A DNA stretch of 64,000 bases from Nitrospira sp. (GCA_022226955.1 CP092079.1:2426419-2490418); one strand, 5' to 3'; counted from the first letter of the stretch, positions 29,865 to 38,411 are shown. Notes: a model not told the origin generated them from the letters alone. Translations and numbers: made by a program.

Positions 29865-29944
29865 GTGAGAAGGGAGGCATGAGACTGAAAGTCCAGACCT
29901 GCAACGCCGTTGTTGCTAAGGCATGAACAGGCTATAGTGCGGCG

Positions 29945-30298
29945 ATGATAAGACCTTGGGGACTGCTAATCAGTTTAATCGGCTTGACCGCCGTCGGTAT
30001 GGCAACGCTGTTTCTCGTGAATCAGCCTAGCCAGGCAGAGCCAAGCCGTTTCCTCGTCGGCTTTCTCATCGGGCTGCCGGTATTCCTGCTGATCGTGGTC
30101 CGCTTGGGATATCGATGGGCGACGATGGCGAGTGTGATCTACGGAACTATAGGACTGGCGCTGGACTTATCGACAATGGTCCAACTGGTCACGAAAGACC
30201 AGCCGACCGTCGCGGCACTGACGGCAAGCGGCTTCAGCGGGATTTTGAATTTTCTCGTGATCTCGTTCGGCGGGCGCGCGTTTTTGACAAGAGACTGA
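29945..30298 (+). CDS. Small integral membrane protein, 117 residues
   Basis: Four hydrophobic helices are visible: LLISLIGLTAVGMATLFLVN, FLIGLPVFLLIVV, ASVIYGTIGLALDLSTMVQL and FSGILNFLVISFG. No charged catalytic motif is present. Alone on the plus strand, followed by a dispersed repeat. Function unknown. Confidence 0.6.
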   Translation: MIRPWGLLISLIGLTAVGMATLFLVNQPSQAEPSRFLVGFLIGLPVFLLIVVRLGYRWATMASVIYGTIGLALDLSTMVQLVTKDQPTVAALTASGFSGILNFLVISFGGRAFLTRD

Positions 30299-30339
30299 AA
30301 AAACCCGTGCAGCGTCGTTCTCGTTGCGATCAAAGGCTC

Positions 30340-30415
30340 AACGTATCGAAACGTACGCCTCGCCTTCTCACTTGCTGCGGCCTTGCTGAACAGGCTTTTT
30401 GAGTCTCTTACGGGA
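30340..30415. repeat. Dispersed intergenic repeat, copy 1
   Basis: The stretch contains TACGCCTC, GCTGCGGCCTTGCTG and CTTTTTGAGT in this order, the same blocks and spacing as the reverse complement of about 60425-60500. It overlaps the 3' end of the adjacent O-methyltransferase gene and provides its last dozen or so codons (KRLKKPVQQGRSK). Two copies in one window suggest many in the genome. Confidence 0.6.
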
Positions 30416-31429
30416 CAAGCCCCCAGGCGCCACAGCCTCCAGGATCCCGTCCTCCCAATCCTCCGTCCCCGGCTTGATCCGCAACACCTTAGTTTTGATA
30501 AACCCAGCCTCTTTCAGCCAGACACGCGTGGCCGCCGCCGTATAGGTATTGCCCTCTTCCGTAAAGAGCAGCATCGAGAGGGCAAAGAGATTCGCTTCGG
30601 CTGGACGAAGCCCTTCACGATCGTGCAGAAACGCATCCTGAATCAGCAACCGACCGCCTAGATTCAAGGCCGCGAGCGCGCGGCGGAAAATCGCCCGATT
30701 CGTCTCGGGCGAATAGATGTGCAGCACGTTGGAATACCAGATGACATCGTAGGTGCCGGGAATCTCTTCCTGCGTAAAATCGACCGGCAGGTAGCTAAGC
30801 CGGGAACCGGCCTTATGCGTCGAGGCAATCTCCCTAGCCACTTCAAGGGCCGCCGGACGGTCGCCGACCGTGGCGCGCAAGCGCGGATGTTTGGACAGAA
30901 ACGCCATCGCGTACGTGCCAGGCCCACCGCCGAGATCGAGCAACGTCGTCGCGCCGTGCACATCCACTTGCGCGGCAATCTTCGGCGCCGTCTCCAGCGT
31001 CCGATAGTGCATGGCCCAGGTGAATCGTTGGCGATAACCCGGCTCTTCCGGCACATTCTCATCCAACGGACGCCCCGTCCGCACGGATTCTCCCAGGCGA
31101 AGCCAATCCTTCTCATGGTTCATCATCAGATCGAGATAGTCTTTGCGATAGGCGGCATGCCGGGCATTCAACGCGGTCGCCGCCAGCCGGCTGTTGCGAT
31201 AGGCCGAACCGATTTTCGTCAGCAGGCCAGCCATGGCCAGATTGCGGCACAGGATCGAGAGTCCCCGCTCGCTGACGGACAACGCCTTGGCCAATTGTGG
31301 AATCGTCCAACGGCGCGCGCCGATTTTGGTAAAGAGATCCAACTCCAGCGCCAGGATGAGAACTCTCGGCAGCCGATAGGCCGAGACCGCGTCGCGAAAC
31401 TCATCGAAGGTGGTAATGCGTCGCGTCAT
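30368..31429 (-). CDS. O-methyltransferase (plant/hydroxyneurosporene type)
   Basis: A 353-residue SAM methyltransferase of the Methyltransf_2 family. A winged-helix dimerisation domain (about 1-100: RVLILALELDLFTKIG, LSVSERGLSILCRNL) precedes the Rossmann domain with motif I LLDLGGGPGTYAMAF, the acidic VGDRP, IWYSNVLHIYSPE, and GGRLLIQDAFL. Its ATG overlaps the previous stop (TGATG). Its C-terminal tail is encoded by the dispersed repeat. Substrate unknown. Confidence 0.82.
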   Translation of the reverse strand: MTRRITTFDEFRDAVSAYRLPRVLILALELDLFTKIGARRWTIPQLAKALSVSERGLSILCRNLAMAGLLTKIGSAYRNSRLAATALNARHAAYRKDYLDLMMNHEKDWLRLGESVRTGRPLDENVPEEPGYRQRFTWAMHYRTLETAPKIAAQVDVHGATTLLDLGGGPGTYAMAFLSKHPRLRATVGDRPAALEVAREIASTHKAGSRLSYLPVDFTQEEIPGTYDVIWYSNVLHIYSPETNRAIFRRALAALNLGGRLLIQDAFLHDREGLRPAEANLFALSMLLFTEEGNTYTAAATRVWLKEAGFIKTKVLRIKPGTEDWEDGILEAVAPGGLSRKRLKKPVQQGRSK

Positions 31430-31863
31430 CAGGCCCTGCCAATCTCTCGCAGGCACCAACGCATGAGATCCTGCACTTTGGATGGATTGCCGATATCCAC
31501 CGGGCGCGCGAATGTCGCCGCAACGAATTCGTCGGTCATCTCCGTCTCTTCGGTAAATCCAGATTGCAAAAGCAGCGCGCGATATTTCCCGACTGCCGGC
31601 TGAATAAAATACTTCGCCTGCTTCGCCACTTCATCCGTTCCAAGGTCTTCCGGCGTTCCATCGGACATCAGGGCCATCACATCGTCCATCGCAACCCCGT
31701 ACTGACAGAGCACGAATCCTTCAGGCTTGACCTCCAGCAGCCAGCCATCGGAGCCCAGATCCATCGCCACGGCTCCGCCCGGTTCCAATTCATAGAGCTG
31801 GGGAAACGCGCGCATCAGCGCCGCGCGAAGCTGGGGCCAGGCGGAAACAGCCGGATCGCTCAT
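31429..31863 (-). CDS. Hypothetical protein, 144 residues
   Basis: An acidic soluble protein starting MSDPAVSAWPQLRAALMRAF. The segment MDLGSDGWLLEVKPEGFVLC is beta-strand-like. The size and order of strands recall small CesT-like chaperones, but similarity is too weak to claim. Overlaps both neighbours (ATGA with the TPR gene, TGATG with the methyltransferase gene), so it is clearly part of this operon. Confidence 0.55.
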   Translation of the reverse strand: MSDPAVSAWPQLRAALMRAFPQLYELEPGGAVAMDLGSDGWLLEVKPEGFVLCQYGVAMDDVMALMSDGTPEDLGTDEVAKQAKYFIQPAVGKYRALLLQSGFTEETEMTDEFVAATFARPVDIGNPSKVQDLMRWCLREIGRA

Positions 31864-32684
31864 GCATGCGACTCGCGATAAGGCGGGGTGGAATCGGTCT
31901 CCGCCAGCCGGGCGCGGAGCTCCCTAAGGCGCTTGGTATTTTCTTCGAGCTTGGGCAACTGGTATTTGCGATCCATGAGCACGACGAGTTCGAGGAGGTC
32001 GGCCGCGTCCTGCAACCGGCCGATCGCTTCATAACACTGGGCCAGCACATACCGCGCCCCACCGGCCCGCAATTCATCGCGCGCCCGCTCAGCAATCGAC
32101 TGGCTGGTTTGGCAGCAGGCAATCGCATCGTCATACCGTTCTTGCATCAGAAACGTCCGGCCGATCATCCGCCAGGCATCGGCCACACCGCCCTGATTGC
32201 CCAAGCGCCGCATCAGCACCAGCGAATACTCGTAGTACTGAATCGCTTGCTCGTATTGACCGACCTCGCGCGCCACCAGGCCAAGATCCGATAGCAGCAC
32301 CGCCTTCGCCGCTTCATCGTGCGCCTTCGTCAGGAGATCCAGCGCTTCCAAATAGTAGGCGCGGGCGCGTTCCCATTCGCCGGCGTCGGCGCGCAGATTG
32401 CCTAAATTGCCCAGCGTCGTTCCGATCCCCTTCTCGTCGCCAAGAATCTTTTGCAACTCCAACACTTCCTGATAGTACGTCTGCGCCGAGTCCCGCCTGC
32501 CGCTGACCGCGCAGATATTGCCGAGATTCCCAAGTGTCGCGGCCATCGCCCGCTGATCCCCGGTCATCCGGTCGCATTCCAGCGCCTTGGCGTAACAGGT
32601 GTACGCTTCCGTATAGAGGCCGCGCGAGAAATGCTCGTTCCCCTGGCGATTCAATTCTTCGGACAATCCGTTTCGTAATGGCAT
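31860..32684 (-). CDS. TPR-repeat protein
   Basis: A 274-residue soluble protein built of about six tetratricopeptide repeats with the ATLGNLGNICAVSGRRDSAQ and TTLGNLGNLRADAGEWERAR pattern also seen in kinesin-light-chain-type TPRs. No signal peptide. It is probably a protein-binding scaffold for its operon partners. It lies 12 nt after the MBL-like gene and overlaps the next gene. Confidence 0.75.
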   Translation of the reverse strand: MPLRNGLSEELNRQGNEHFSRGLYTEAYTCYAKALECDRMTGDQRAMAATLGNLGNICAVSGRRDSAQTYYQEVLELQKILGDEKGIGTTLGNLGNLRADAGEWERARAYYLEALDLLTKAHDEAAKAVLLSDLGLVAREVGQYEQAIQYYEYSLVLMRRLGNQGGVADAWRMIGRTFLMQERYDDAIACCQTSQSIAERARDELRAGGARYVLAQCYEAIGRLQDAADLLELVVLMDRKYQLPKLEENTKRLRELRARLAETDSTPPYRESHA

Positions 32685-32696
32685 AAGGAACTTCCG

Positions 32697-33290
32697 CTAT
32701 TGCAGCGCCTGCTCCAAAATCGGCTTCGCCCCGGTCAAAATTGAGGCGCCATCGCCGACCAATACCGAATCGAATGAATACTTCAGCAAGCGCCGCAATC
32801 CTTCTCTGGCCTTTTCACGATCGGCATATTTCTCAGCCGGCAGCATAGACAGGGCCCCGGTTGGTTTGCCGATTAAGGCATCGCCGAATATTAAAACCCC
32901 CTTGCCCTGCTGAATAAACAGTGCCGACTCCCCGGGTGATTTTTGATCCTTCAGGTGAACGACCCAGATGCCACCGGGAAGAAGCTCCTGATCCTTGAAC
33001 GTCTTCGTCGCCGTCACATCCATCTGCGCGGCATCCGCCTCCGGCACGAACAGCTGGCATTTGAATTCTGCCTGTACCGTCGCCGCCTCGCGCACATGAT
33101 CGCGGTTTGTCACGATGATGTAATCGACAGGGCCATTCCGGCGAATCATCGTGCTCGCCTCCGCCGTCATTGGAGGTGGATCGACGAGAATCTTGTGTTC
33201 GCCGACCGTCAGAAACAACCCGTTAAAATCGATCTGCTTCTCGTCGGAAAACCATGACCACTGCCAGATGCCTGGTAAAAGAGGTTTCAT
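32697..33290 (-). CDS. Metallo-beta-lactamase-fold-like protein with degenerate metal site
   Basis: A 197-residue protein with strand order and motifs of the MBL fold: GEHKILVDPPPM, YIIVTNRDHVREAATVQAEF, PGGIWVVHLKDQKSPGESAL, GKGVLIFGDALIG and a final DSVLVGDGASIL. The usual HxHxDH is reduced to NRDH, so a full dinuclear zinc site is unlikely. Function unknown. Adjacent in the operon to the 79-residue protein (8 nt). Confidence 0.62.
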   Translation of the reverse strand: MKPLLPGIWQWSWFSDEKQIDFNGLFLTVGEHKILVDPPPMTAEASTMIRRNGPVDYIIVTNRDHVREAATVQAEFKCQLFVPEADAAQMDVTATKTFKDQELLPGGIWVVHLKDQKSPGESALFIQQGKGVLIFGDALIGKPTGALSMLPAEKYADREKAREGLRRLLKYSFDSVLVGDGASILTGAKPILEQALQ

Positions 33291-33298
33291 AGCAACCG

Positions 33299-33538
33299 CT
33301 ACAGCGCCGCAATGGCATCGGTCACCGTTTTGGTGACCTTGGTCAGAATGCCGGCGTCATTGGGAAGGTCCAGAATATCGTCTTCGGATACCGTGATGAA
33401 TTTCCGGTTCGTCCCTTTCGTGAGGGAGATCAAAAACATGCTGTTCGACGGTGTGACCGGAATCACCGTCTGCACCGCTCCATCCACACCCTTGATGACA
33501 TCCAAGAACTTCTGCTTCCCTGCTTCCATCTCATCCAT
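33299..33538 (-). CDS. Hypothetical protein, 79 residues
   Basis: Starts MDEMEAGKQKFLDVIKGVDG; an upstream open stretch in frame is ignored because it overlaps the preceding gene and is Arg-rich. AAAGGATT lies upstream as a weak ribosome site. The sequence (FLISLTKGTNRKFITVSEDD) looks like a small beta-rich domain. It follows the thioredoxin-like gene by 55 nt. Not recognised. Confidence 0.6.
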   Translation of the reverse strand: MDEMEAGKQKFLDVIKGVDGAVQTVIPVTPSNSMFLISLTKGTNRKFITVSEDDILDLPNDAGILTKVTKTVTDAIAAL

Positions 33539-33593
33539 TGCTGACAATCCTTTATATATCGACACGCAGACCAGATCGAATCGCCTGACAGCA

Positions 33594-34124
33594 TTACATC
33601 TTCGCGGGGCTCGCCAGCAACTTCTCGACCTCTGCCGTAATCGCATCGGCCGCCGCGAGATCCATGTTCCCAACCCGCTGCCAGCGGATGACCCCGGCCT
33701 GGTCGATTACATAGACATTGGGAATGAACTTGCCGCCGCCATACAGCTTGTCCGTCACTTTCCCCGGATCGAGGAGATAGGGATAGGTCACTTTGACAGA
33801 AAAGGCCGACAGGAACTCCCCGACACTTTTTTTCGTGTCTCCCGACGAATTCACGCCGACCACCGCCACATCTTTGCCTTTAGTCATCTCGGAAACCTTT
33901 TGCAGCGTCTCGCCCTGCATCATGCAGGGATCGCAAATATGAAACAACCCAAGGACGATGACTTTCCCTTTATAGGCGTCTAACGATACCGTTTCACCGG
34001 TAATGGCCGTCAGCGTGAACGACGGCGCTTTCTCGCCGACTTTGAAAAATCCAGCCGCCAGCGCCAGGTGAGCCGCGAAGACCGGAACCAGTAGCGCGCC
34101 GAGCACCCACACAAATCGTTTCAT
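33594..34124 (-). CDS. Exported thiol-disulfide/peroxiredoxin-like (TlpA-type) protein
   Basis: A 176-residue periplasmic thioredoxin-fold protein. The signal peptide (RFVWVLGALLVPVFAAHLAL) precedes FFKVGEKAPSFTL, the usual AhpC/TSA start. The redox motif is CDPC in LFHICDPCMMQGETL. It has DPGKVTDKLYGGGKFIPNVYVID with the cis-Pro region. AAGGAGG precedes the ATG at 34124. It heads the operon running to 30368 and may donate or remove electrons for periplasmic proteins. Confidence 0.8.
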   Translation of the reverse strand: MKRFVWVLGALLVPVFAAHLALAAGFFKVGEKAPSFTLTAITGETVSLDAYKGKVIVLGLFHICDPCMMQGETLQKVSEMTKGKDVAVVGVNSSGDTKKSVGEFLSAFSVKVTYPYLLDPGKVTDKLYGGGKFIPNVYVIDQAGVIRWQRVGNMDLAAADAITAEVEKLLASPAKM

Positions 34125-34262
34125 ATAAGCCTCCTTCGCCATCAATCGACTACCCGAATGACTGACGAAAGCCATCCTACCATGCAGAATTTTTCAGGGG
34201 CAACGGCACGCCATAAATCCGATGTCCTTGTGACAAGCCCGCACGGCGCGCCGCGGTTCGAT

Positions 34263-35519
34263 TCATCGATGAAACAGATGGCGGATCGAAGCTGGAGGAG
34301 CGAGCCACCGTGAGAGCGCCTGCACAGGACTCACCACGCGCGCGAGCCAGTACAGCGCCCGGCTCCCACGGAACCACGCTGGGGACGCATGAATGACGGG
34401 GTCATGACTGCGGCACAACGCCATCCCGTATCGCCACCGCGCACGCCAATCATCCTGAAGCGTACACAACAACGCTCCGACTTCATGATCGTCGAGCCCC
34501 TCCCGCTGCTGCAAGAGCAAACTTTTCGGCATGCGAGGGGCCATGTCCATGACATCGGAATCAGCCTCAATCAGGCTCAAGACCTGCGGAGGGATAGGCG
34601 TTTCCATGACTCGATGAGACAGCGCCAAACCGAGCAACAGGATCCGATAGCATTTCCATTCCACGGCAGTCGCAATCACTCGCTTCCAATTCAGCCGTCC
34701 GGCGTGGATAAGTCCGGCCACTTCCGTCATGAGGCTGAGCTGCTTCCATGCCCGATGCGCCCCATACACGCATAGCACGAGTATCGCCTCCTCCGGGGCC
34801 ATTCCCCTGATCCTCCGGCCATCCAGCGAGACCGGCCTGATATGGCTCCATACCTCCGGTCGCTCGATCGGAAAAGTCATACTCGCATGGCTCATCGCCC
34901 ACAGCAGCTCGATCCGGCGCGACGTGTTGGCATGAACGTAGACGAGCGACCGCTCAGAGACATCGGTATCGCCTGAGGCCTGTCCCTTCCCTCCTCTCGC
35001 CACATAGCCCTGAGAAACCAACACTTGCTGGCCCGCGACAAGTTGGTTCCTGCGCACCAGCACAACCGGATCGGTCGGAGCGCAGAGCGTGAGATCGCCA
35101 TAGATCATAGCGGCTAGAACGACGCCTCTGACGGGAAGGACTGAGATTCCGGCCTCATCAAAGAGTCGAGACAGTCGAAGCAGATCCTCCGCTCCCGCTC
35201 GATTCACGACGGCCGCCGCCTCTGCTCGCCGACAAAGCACATCGAGATCCGCCGGAGGAGCAAGGTCCGCGCACAATCCGGTCAGCGTCCTAGCGAGCAA
35301 GGCTTCGACGCCCTGAGCGCTGGCCAATTCCAGCAACAACGGCCAATTCAAACCGGCCTGCGCACTCTCAAGAATCCGGCGGCGGATAAACTCAGGCACC
35401 GTCGCTCTCGCGCACCAGATAAGAAACTGGGCTTCCCGGAAACGCACCGGGTTCACCCATCCATCAGACGCACCGGGAGATGCGGCTCCATCGACCGGAT
35501 ATCGCGACGAGAATCCCAC
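34263..35519 (-). CDS. NTP_transf_5 nucleotidyltransferase-like protein, copy 2 (RiPP locus)
   Basis: A 418-residue member of the uncharacterised nucleotidyltransferase family PF14907, often found in lasso-peptide clusters. It starts with GTG at 35519, preceded by GGGGAGGA. The conserved pieces are FLIWCARATVPEFIRRRILE, SVLPVRGVVLAAMIYGDLTL and PEEAILVLCVYGAHRAWKQL. The pair of acids of the polymerase-beta fold, DFSDLD in copy 1, is changed here to LCAPTDPVVLV, so this copy may have lost activity. Paralogous to 42894-44117. Confidence 0.75.
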   Translation of the reverse strand: MGFSSRYPVDGAASPGASDGWVNPVRFREAQFLIWCARATVPEFIRRRILESAQAGLNWPLLLELASAQGVEALLARTLTGLCADLAPPADLDVLCRRAEAAAVVNRAGAEDLLRLSRLFDEAGISVLPVRGVVLAAMIYGDLTLCAPTDPVVLVRRNQLVAGQQVLVSQGYVARGGKGQASGDTDVSERSLVYVHANTSRRIELLWAMSHASMTFPIERPEVWSHIRPVSLDGRRIRGMAPEEAILVLCVYGAHRAWKQLSLMTEVAGLIHAGRLNWKRVIATAVEWKCYRILLLGLALSHRVMETPIPPQVLSLIEADSDVMDMAPRMPKSLLLQQREGLDDHEVGALLCTLQDDWRARWRYGMALCRSHDPVIHASPAWFRGSRALYWLARVVSPVQALSRWLAPPASIRHLFHR

Positions 35520-35521
35520 CG

Positions 35522-36562
35522 CTACATCCTCCCCTCAAGCAACTGAGTCAGCGCACGAACAGATTTAGCCACAGGACTCACGTACAGACTCCGAACCGTC
35601 TCAAATTCCCTGGGCGCGGCATCGAGCAATCCGACTTGCAGAACCTCCGGATGCTCGGGACGATAGTGCGAGCCGGACAGTCCGTCCCATATGGACAGCT
35701 TGCGCCCGAAACTCTTATTCCAATGGCGTGGATCGACGCTGTGGCTGTGATGGATCTGATGATGCGCCGGACTGATGAACAGCCAATTGAACACCGGGCC
35801 ATACGAGAGCCAGATGTGCGAGTGACGCAAATGCATGCCCAGCAGCGCGATCGTAAACCCGATGATACTCACACCGAAAATCATCTCGACCTGAAGCTCA
35901 CGACCAAGAATGTTTTCATAAAAGACCGCAGAGAACCCGATGGCCGGAACCTGTAACAGGGCAAAACCGATGGTCTCAACGGGATGGACTCGATAGGCTG
36001 CCGCAGGAGTCAGCACCTCGACCGAATGATGCACCCGATGAAAGGCCCACAGCACTGGCACCGTGTGGAATAACGTGTGCGCCCAATAATTGATCAAATC
36101 GTGCAGCAGGAGAAAACCGATGGCTGCCATGACAATCGCCGTCAGAGAAAGAGCACGGGGCGGCTCCCATCCCAACTGTCCAACCAATAACCACGACATC
36201 CCTTTTGCGCCCAGCACTCCGAGCCCTGTCATGATGGGAACATAGAAAAGAAATGTCAACACCATATCGATGGCCGCGAACCGAAAATCCAGCCTGGTCG
36301 ACCAATGGCGATACAAGCGCGCGGGAAAGGCAAACTCTTGAAAGGACTCGCCCTCCAAGCGTCCCGCCCGCTTGGCCATCACATACATCGCCCAGGCACA
36401 CGCCAAGCTGGAAAGAAGATACGGCCAGGCCAACCCATTCGAGAGGTTGACGAAAACGCGAGGAATTTGCCCGATGGTCGTCGTGAACTGGTCCCAGGAA
36501 GAGACGGCGGACAGGGCGTATTCAGCCACGCGCTCTAGAAACCAGCGTGCTGCCTCAATCAT
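35522..36562 (-). CDS. Fatty-acid-hydroxylase/sterol-desaturase-like membrane enzyme, copy 1
   Basis: A 346-residue polytopic protein with the di-iron histidine boxes of the FA_hydroxylase family: HTLFH (in NYWAHTLFHTVPV), HRVHH (AFHRVHHSVEV), and HHQIHH (AHHQIHHSHSV). Membrane segments include LSLTAIVMAAIGFLLLHDL. Such enzymes insert oxygen into or desaturate lipids or other hydrophobic substrates. It is a paralog of the next gene (same start WFLERVAEY-LS-VSSWD). It lies 2 nt before the nucleotidyltransferase-like gene. Confidence 0.85.
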   Translation of the reverse strand: MIEAARWFLERVAEYALSAVSSWDQFTTTIGQIPRVFVNLSNGLAWPYLLSSLACAWAMYVMAKRAGRLEGESFQEFAFPARLYRHWSTRLDFRFAAIDMVLTFLFYVPIMTGLGVLGAKGMSWLLVGQLGWEPPRALSLTAIVMAAIGFLLLHDLINYWAHTLFHTVPVLWAFHRVHHSVEVLTPAAAYRVHPVETIGFALLQVPAIGFSAVFYENILGRELQVEMIFGVSIIGFTIALLGMHLRHSHIWLSYGPVFNWLFISPAHHQIHHSHSVDPRHWNKSFGRKLSIWDGLSGSHYRPEHPEVLQVGLLDAAPREFETVRSLYVSPVAKSVRALTQLLEGRM

Positions 36563-36643
36563 CTGGCACTTCTATTCTGCGGTTACGCCGTATGAACAAC
36601 TCCTTCTCCTGTCGCGCCATACGCCTTCACCTCTTTTTATTGG

Positions 36644-37717
36644 TCACAGTCCATCGGAACGCACCGGATTCTGAGGGCGATTGAATAGGCCTGAGACAAG
36701 GCTTCGGCGAAGGAGCCCTCCTACACGCTTAAACGGGCCGACATACAGCTTCCCAACGGTCGAGAACTCGTCCTTGCTCTCGCCGACAAGTCCGAATTGA
36801 AGGCGCTCATGGCAATCCGGCACACAAAGCGTCCCAAACATCCAATCCCACAACGAAAACTTCACGCCGAAGTTCTTGTCGTGATGGCATGGATCGATAC
36901 TGTGATGGGCTTGATGCACGATCGGAGTCACGAGAATACGATCCAGCAGAGGGCCATAGGAAATCGGAAGGTGCGAATGCTGCAAGTGATGCCCTGAAAG
37001 TCCATGCAGAAACCCGATAAGGCTGACACCGAAGATCGTCGTGGCAGCTAAGTCTTGCGTCGATATATGTTGGTAAAAGACAACGGCAAATCCAATGACC
37101 GGCGCACGCAAAATCGCCGTCACAAAAAACTCCACGGGGTGCGCACGGAACCCTGAAATGGGCGTCAATACCTCAGCCGAATGATGCACCTGATGAAACG
37201 TCCACAGAAACGGAACTTTATGAAGCAATACATGACCTACGTAATTGATGAAATCGTACAACAGGTAAAATCCGAGCATCGCGGCAAAGAGAACAGGCAC
37301 AGGTAACGTGGTCGGAGAGATCCAGCCCAGATAGCCGGTTAACACTATCTTGCCCATCTTCTCCGCAAGAAGGGCGAAGCCGACCAACATGGGCACAAAG
37401 AACAATGCATTGAGCACGACACTCACCGCATAAAATCGGTAGTCCACCCAGGCAGAGGAGTGACCGTACACAAACCGAGGAAACAGAAAGGCTCTAAAGG
37501 ACGACACCGACAGCGCCTCCCCCTTCCTCGACAGGCTATACGCCACACCGGCAATCGTCACACTGGCAAGCAGATACGGCCAGGCCAATCCGCTATTGAG
37601 GCGCGTGAATGTGCCGCCGATCTCTCCGATGGCTGCCGTAAAACGGTCCCAGGAAGAGACCGTGGACAGGGAGTATTCGGCCACACGCTCTAAGAACCAT
37701 CGTACTGCGTCAATCAC
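36644..37717 (-). CDS. Fatty-acid-hydroxylase/sterol-desaturase-like membrane enzyme, copy 2
   Basis: About 357 residues from a GTG at 37717 with GAGAGG just before it; an in-frame TTG lies 12 nt further up. Histidine boxes are HVLLH (NYVGHVLLHKVPF), HQVHH (TFHQVHHSAEV) and HQAHH (PIVHQAHHSIDP). It is paralogous to the next gene downstream over its whole length. The first gene after precursor A1, separated from it by a strong hairpin. Lipid or peptide oxygenation are both possible. Confidence 0.85.
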   Translation of the reverse strand: MIDAVRWFLERVAEYSLSTVSSWDRFTAAIGEIGGTFTRLNSGLAWPYLLASVTIAGVAYSLSRKGEALSVSSFRAFLFPRFVYGHSSAWVDYRFYAVSVVLNALFFVPMLVGFALLAEKMGKIVLTGYLGWISPTTLPVPVLFAAMLGFYLLYDFINYVGHVLLHKVPFLWTFHQVHHSAEVLTPISGFRAHPVEFFVTAILRAPVIGFAVVFYQHISTQDLAATTIFGVSLIGFLHGLSGHHLQHSHLPISYGPLLDRILVTPIVHQAHHSIDPCHHDKNFGVKFSLWDWMFGTLCVPDCHERLQFGLVGESKDEFSTVGKLYVGPFKRVGGLLRRSLVSGLFNRPQNPVRSDGL

Positions 37718-37744
37718 CAGGCCTCTCAATTACGCCCTATACGA

Positions 37745-37782
37745 TTCGTGGGGCAGCCGGCCGAAGCCGGCCGCCCCACGAA
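37745..37782. terminator. Strong hairpin between precursor A1 and the hydroxylase gene
   Basis: TTCGTGGGGC and GCCCCACGAA pair as the outer arms, and GCCGGC with GCCGGC around a CGAA loop as the inner arms, giving a stem of about 16 pairs with one mismatch. It begins 21 nt past the A1 stop on the minus strand. There is no T-tract, so it more likely stabilises the precursor mRNA or attenuates readthrough than fully terminates. Confidence 0.6.
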
Positions 37783-37802
37783 CGCGGTTACGGCAGCATT
37801 AG

Positions 37803-37946
37803 CTAATAGGACTCAATCGCACCGGGTTTCTCACCCACACTCTTGTCGCTAGCCTTCACCCCGGACGTTCCGCCGGTGATGTCGCGCAACATGTCGTGCG
37901 CCACCAAGACCGGCTCGGTGTACGACTCTTTCTGCTGTTGCTCCAT
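37803..37946 (-). CDS. RiPP precursor peptide A1
   Basis: A 47-residue peptide with a GGGGGTGA ribosome site that overlaps the stop of the upstream PqqD gene; ATG is 6 nt after that stop. Leader residues: MEQQQKESYTEP, then HDMLRDITGG. The Y-x-x-P plus a Thr two residues before the presumed core resembles lasso-peptide leaders bound by PqqD-type proteins. If cleaved after TG, the core starts GTSGVKASD, with Asp at core position 9, the right distance for a nine-membered lasso ring. The core ends AIESY. Shares its leader with A2, A3 and A4. Confidence 0.85.
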   Translation of the reverse strand: MEQQQKESYTEPVLVAHDMLRDITGGTSGVKASDKSVGEKPGAIESY

Positions 37947-37952
37947 GCTTCT

Positions 37953-38411
37953 TCACCCCCTTTCTATTGTTAAAAGTCCCTCGTGACTCAGATGGGTCAC
38001 CAGAGCAAAGAGATCATCGGCAATCCGCTCCGGCGGAGCATCGAACCGTCCACACAATGCGGTGTGAATGGCCTGAAGGGACGCTGTTCCCGTGCAGGCG
38101 TCCCAGATCGCGCTGCCAACCCGATTCAAGGTGTAGTAACGGCCCGTACTCAAATCGAGTAACACGGTCTCGCCATCCAACGTCGTTCCCTGAACATCCG
38201 GATTAGGGCGCGGCACCGCCGCCATGAGGTCCTGGCGGGTATCTTGCCGGCCTCGTTCAATCTGTTGCTGCTCTCCCTCCGACAGAACGGCACGAGCTGC
38301 TTCGGCCAGTTCTGCGGTCGTTGCATGCCCCCCTAGCGATACCTGTCCAGGCTCGGACGCCACGGTTAGATCCGGCCTCAAATCGGCGGTGATAAACGGC
38401 TGTCTCCCCAT
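37953..38411 (-). CDS. PqqD-type peptide-recognition protein (RRE), copy 1
   Basis: A 152-residue protein with a Gln/Ala-rich N-terminal extension of about 70 residues followed by a PqqD domain: VQGTTLDGETVLLDLSTGRY, YTLNRVGSAIWDACTG and LVTHLSHEGLLTIERG. Such domains bind RiPP leader peptides and present them to enzymes. The ATG at 38411 is preferred over a GTG at 38420 because AAGGAG lies 8 nt upstream. Its stop is 6 nt from precursor A1. Paralog at 45560-45913. Confidence 0.88.
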   Translation of the reverse strand: MGRQPFITADLRPDLTVASEPGQVSLGGHATTAELAEAARAVLSEGEQQQIERGRQDTRQDLMAAVPRPNPDVQGTTLDGETVLLDLSTGRYYTLNRVGSAIWDACTGTASLQAIHTALCGRFDAPPERIADDLFALVTHLSHEGLLTIERG

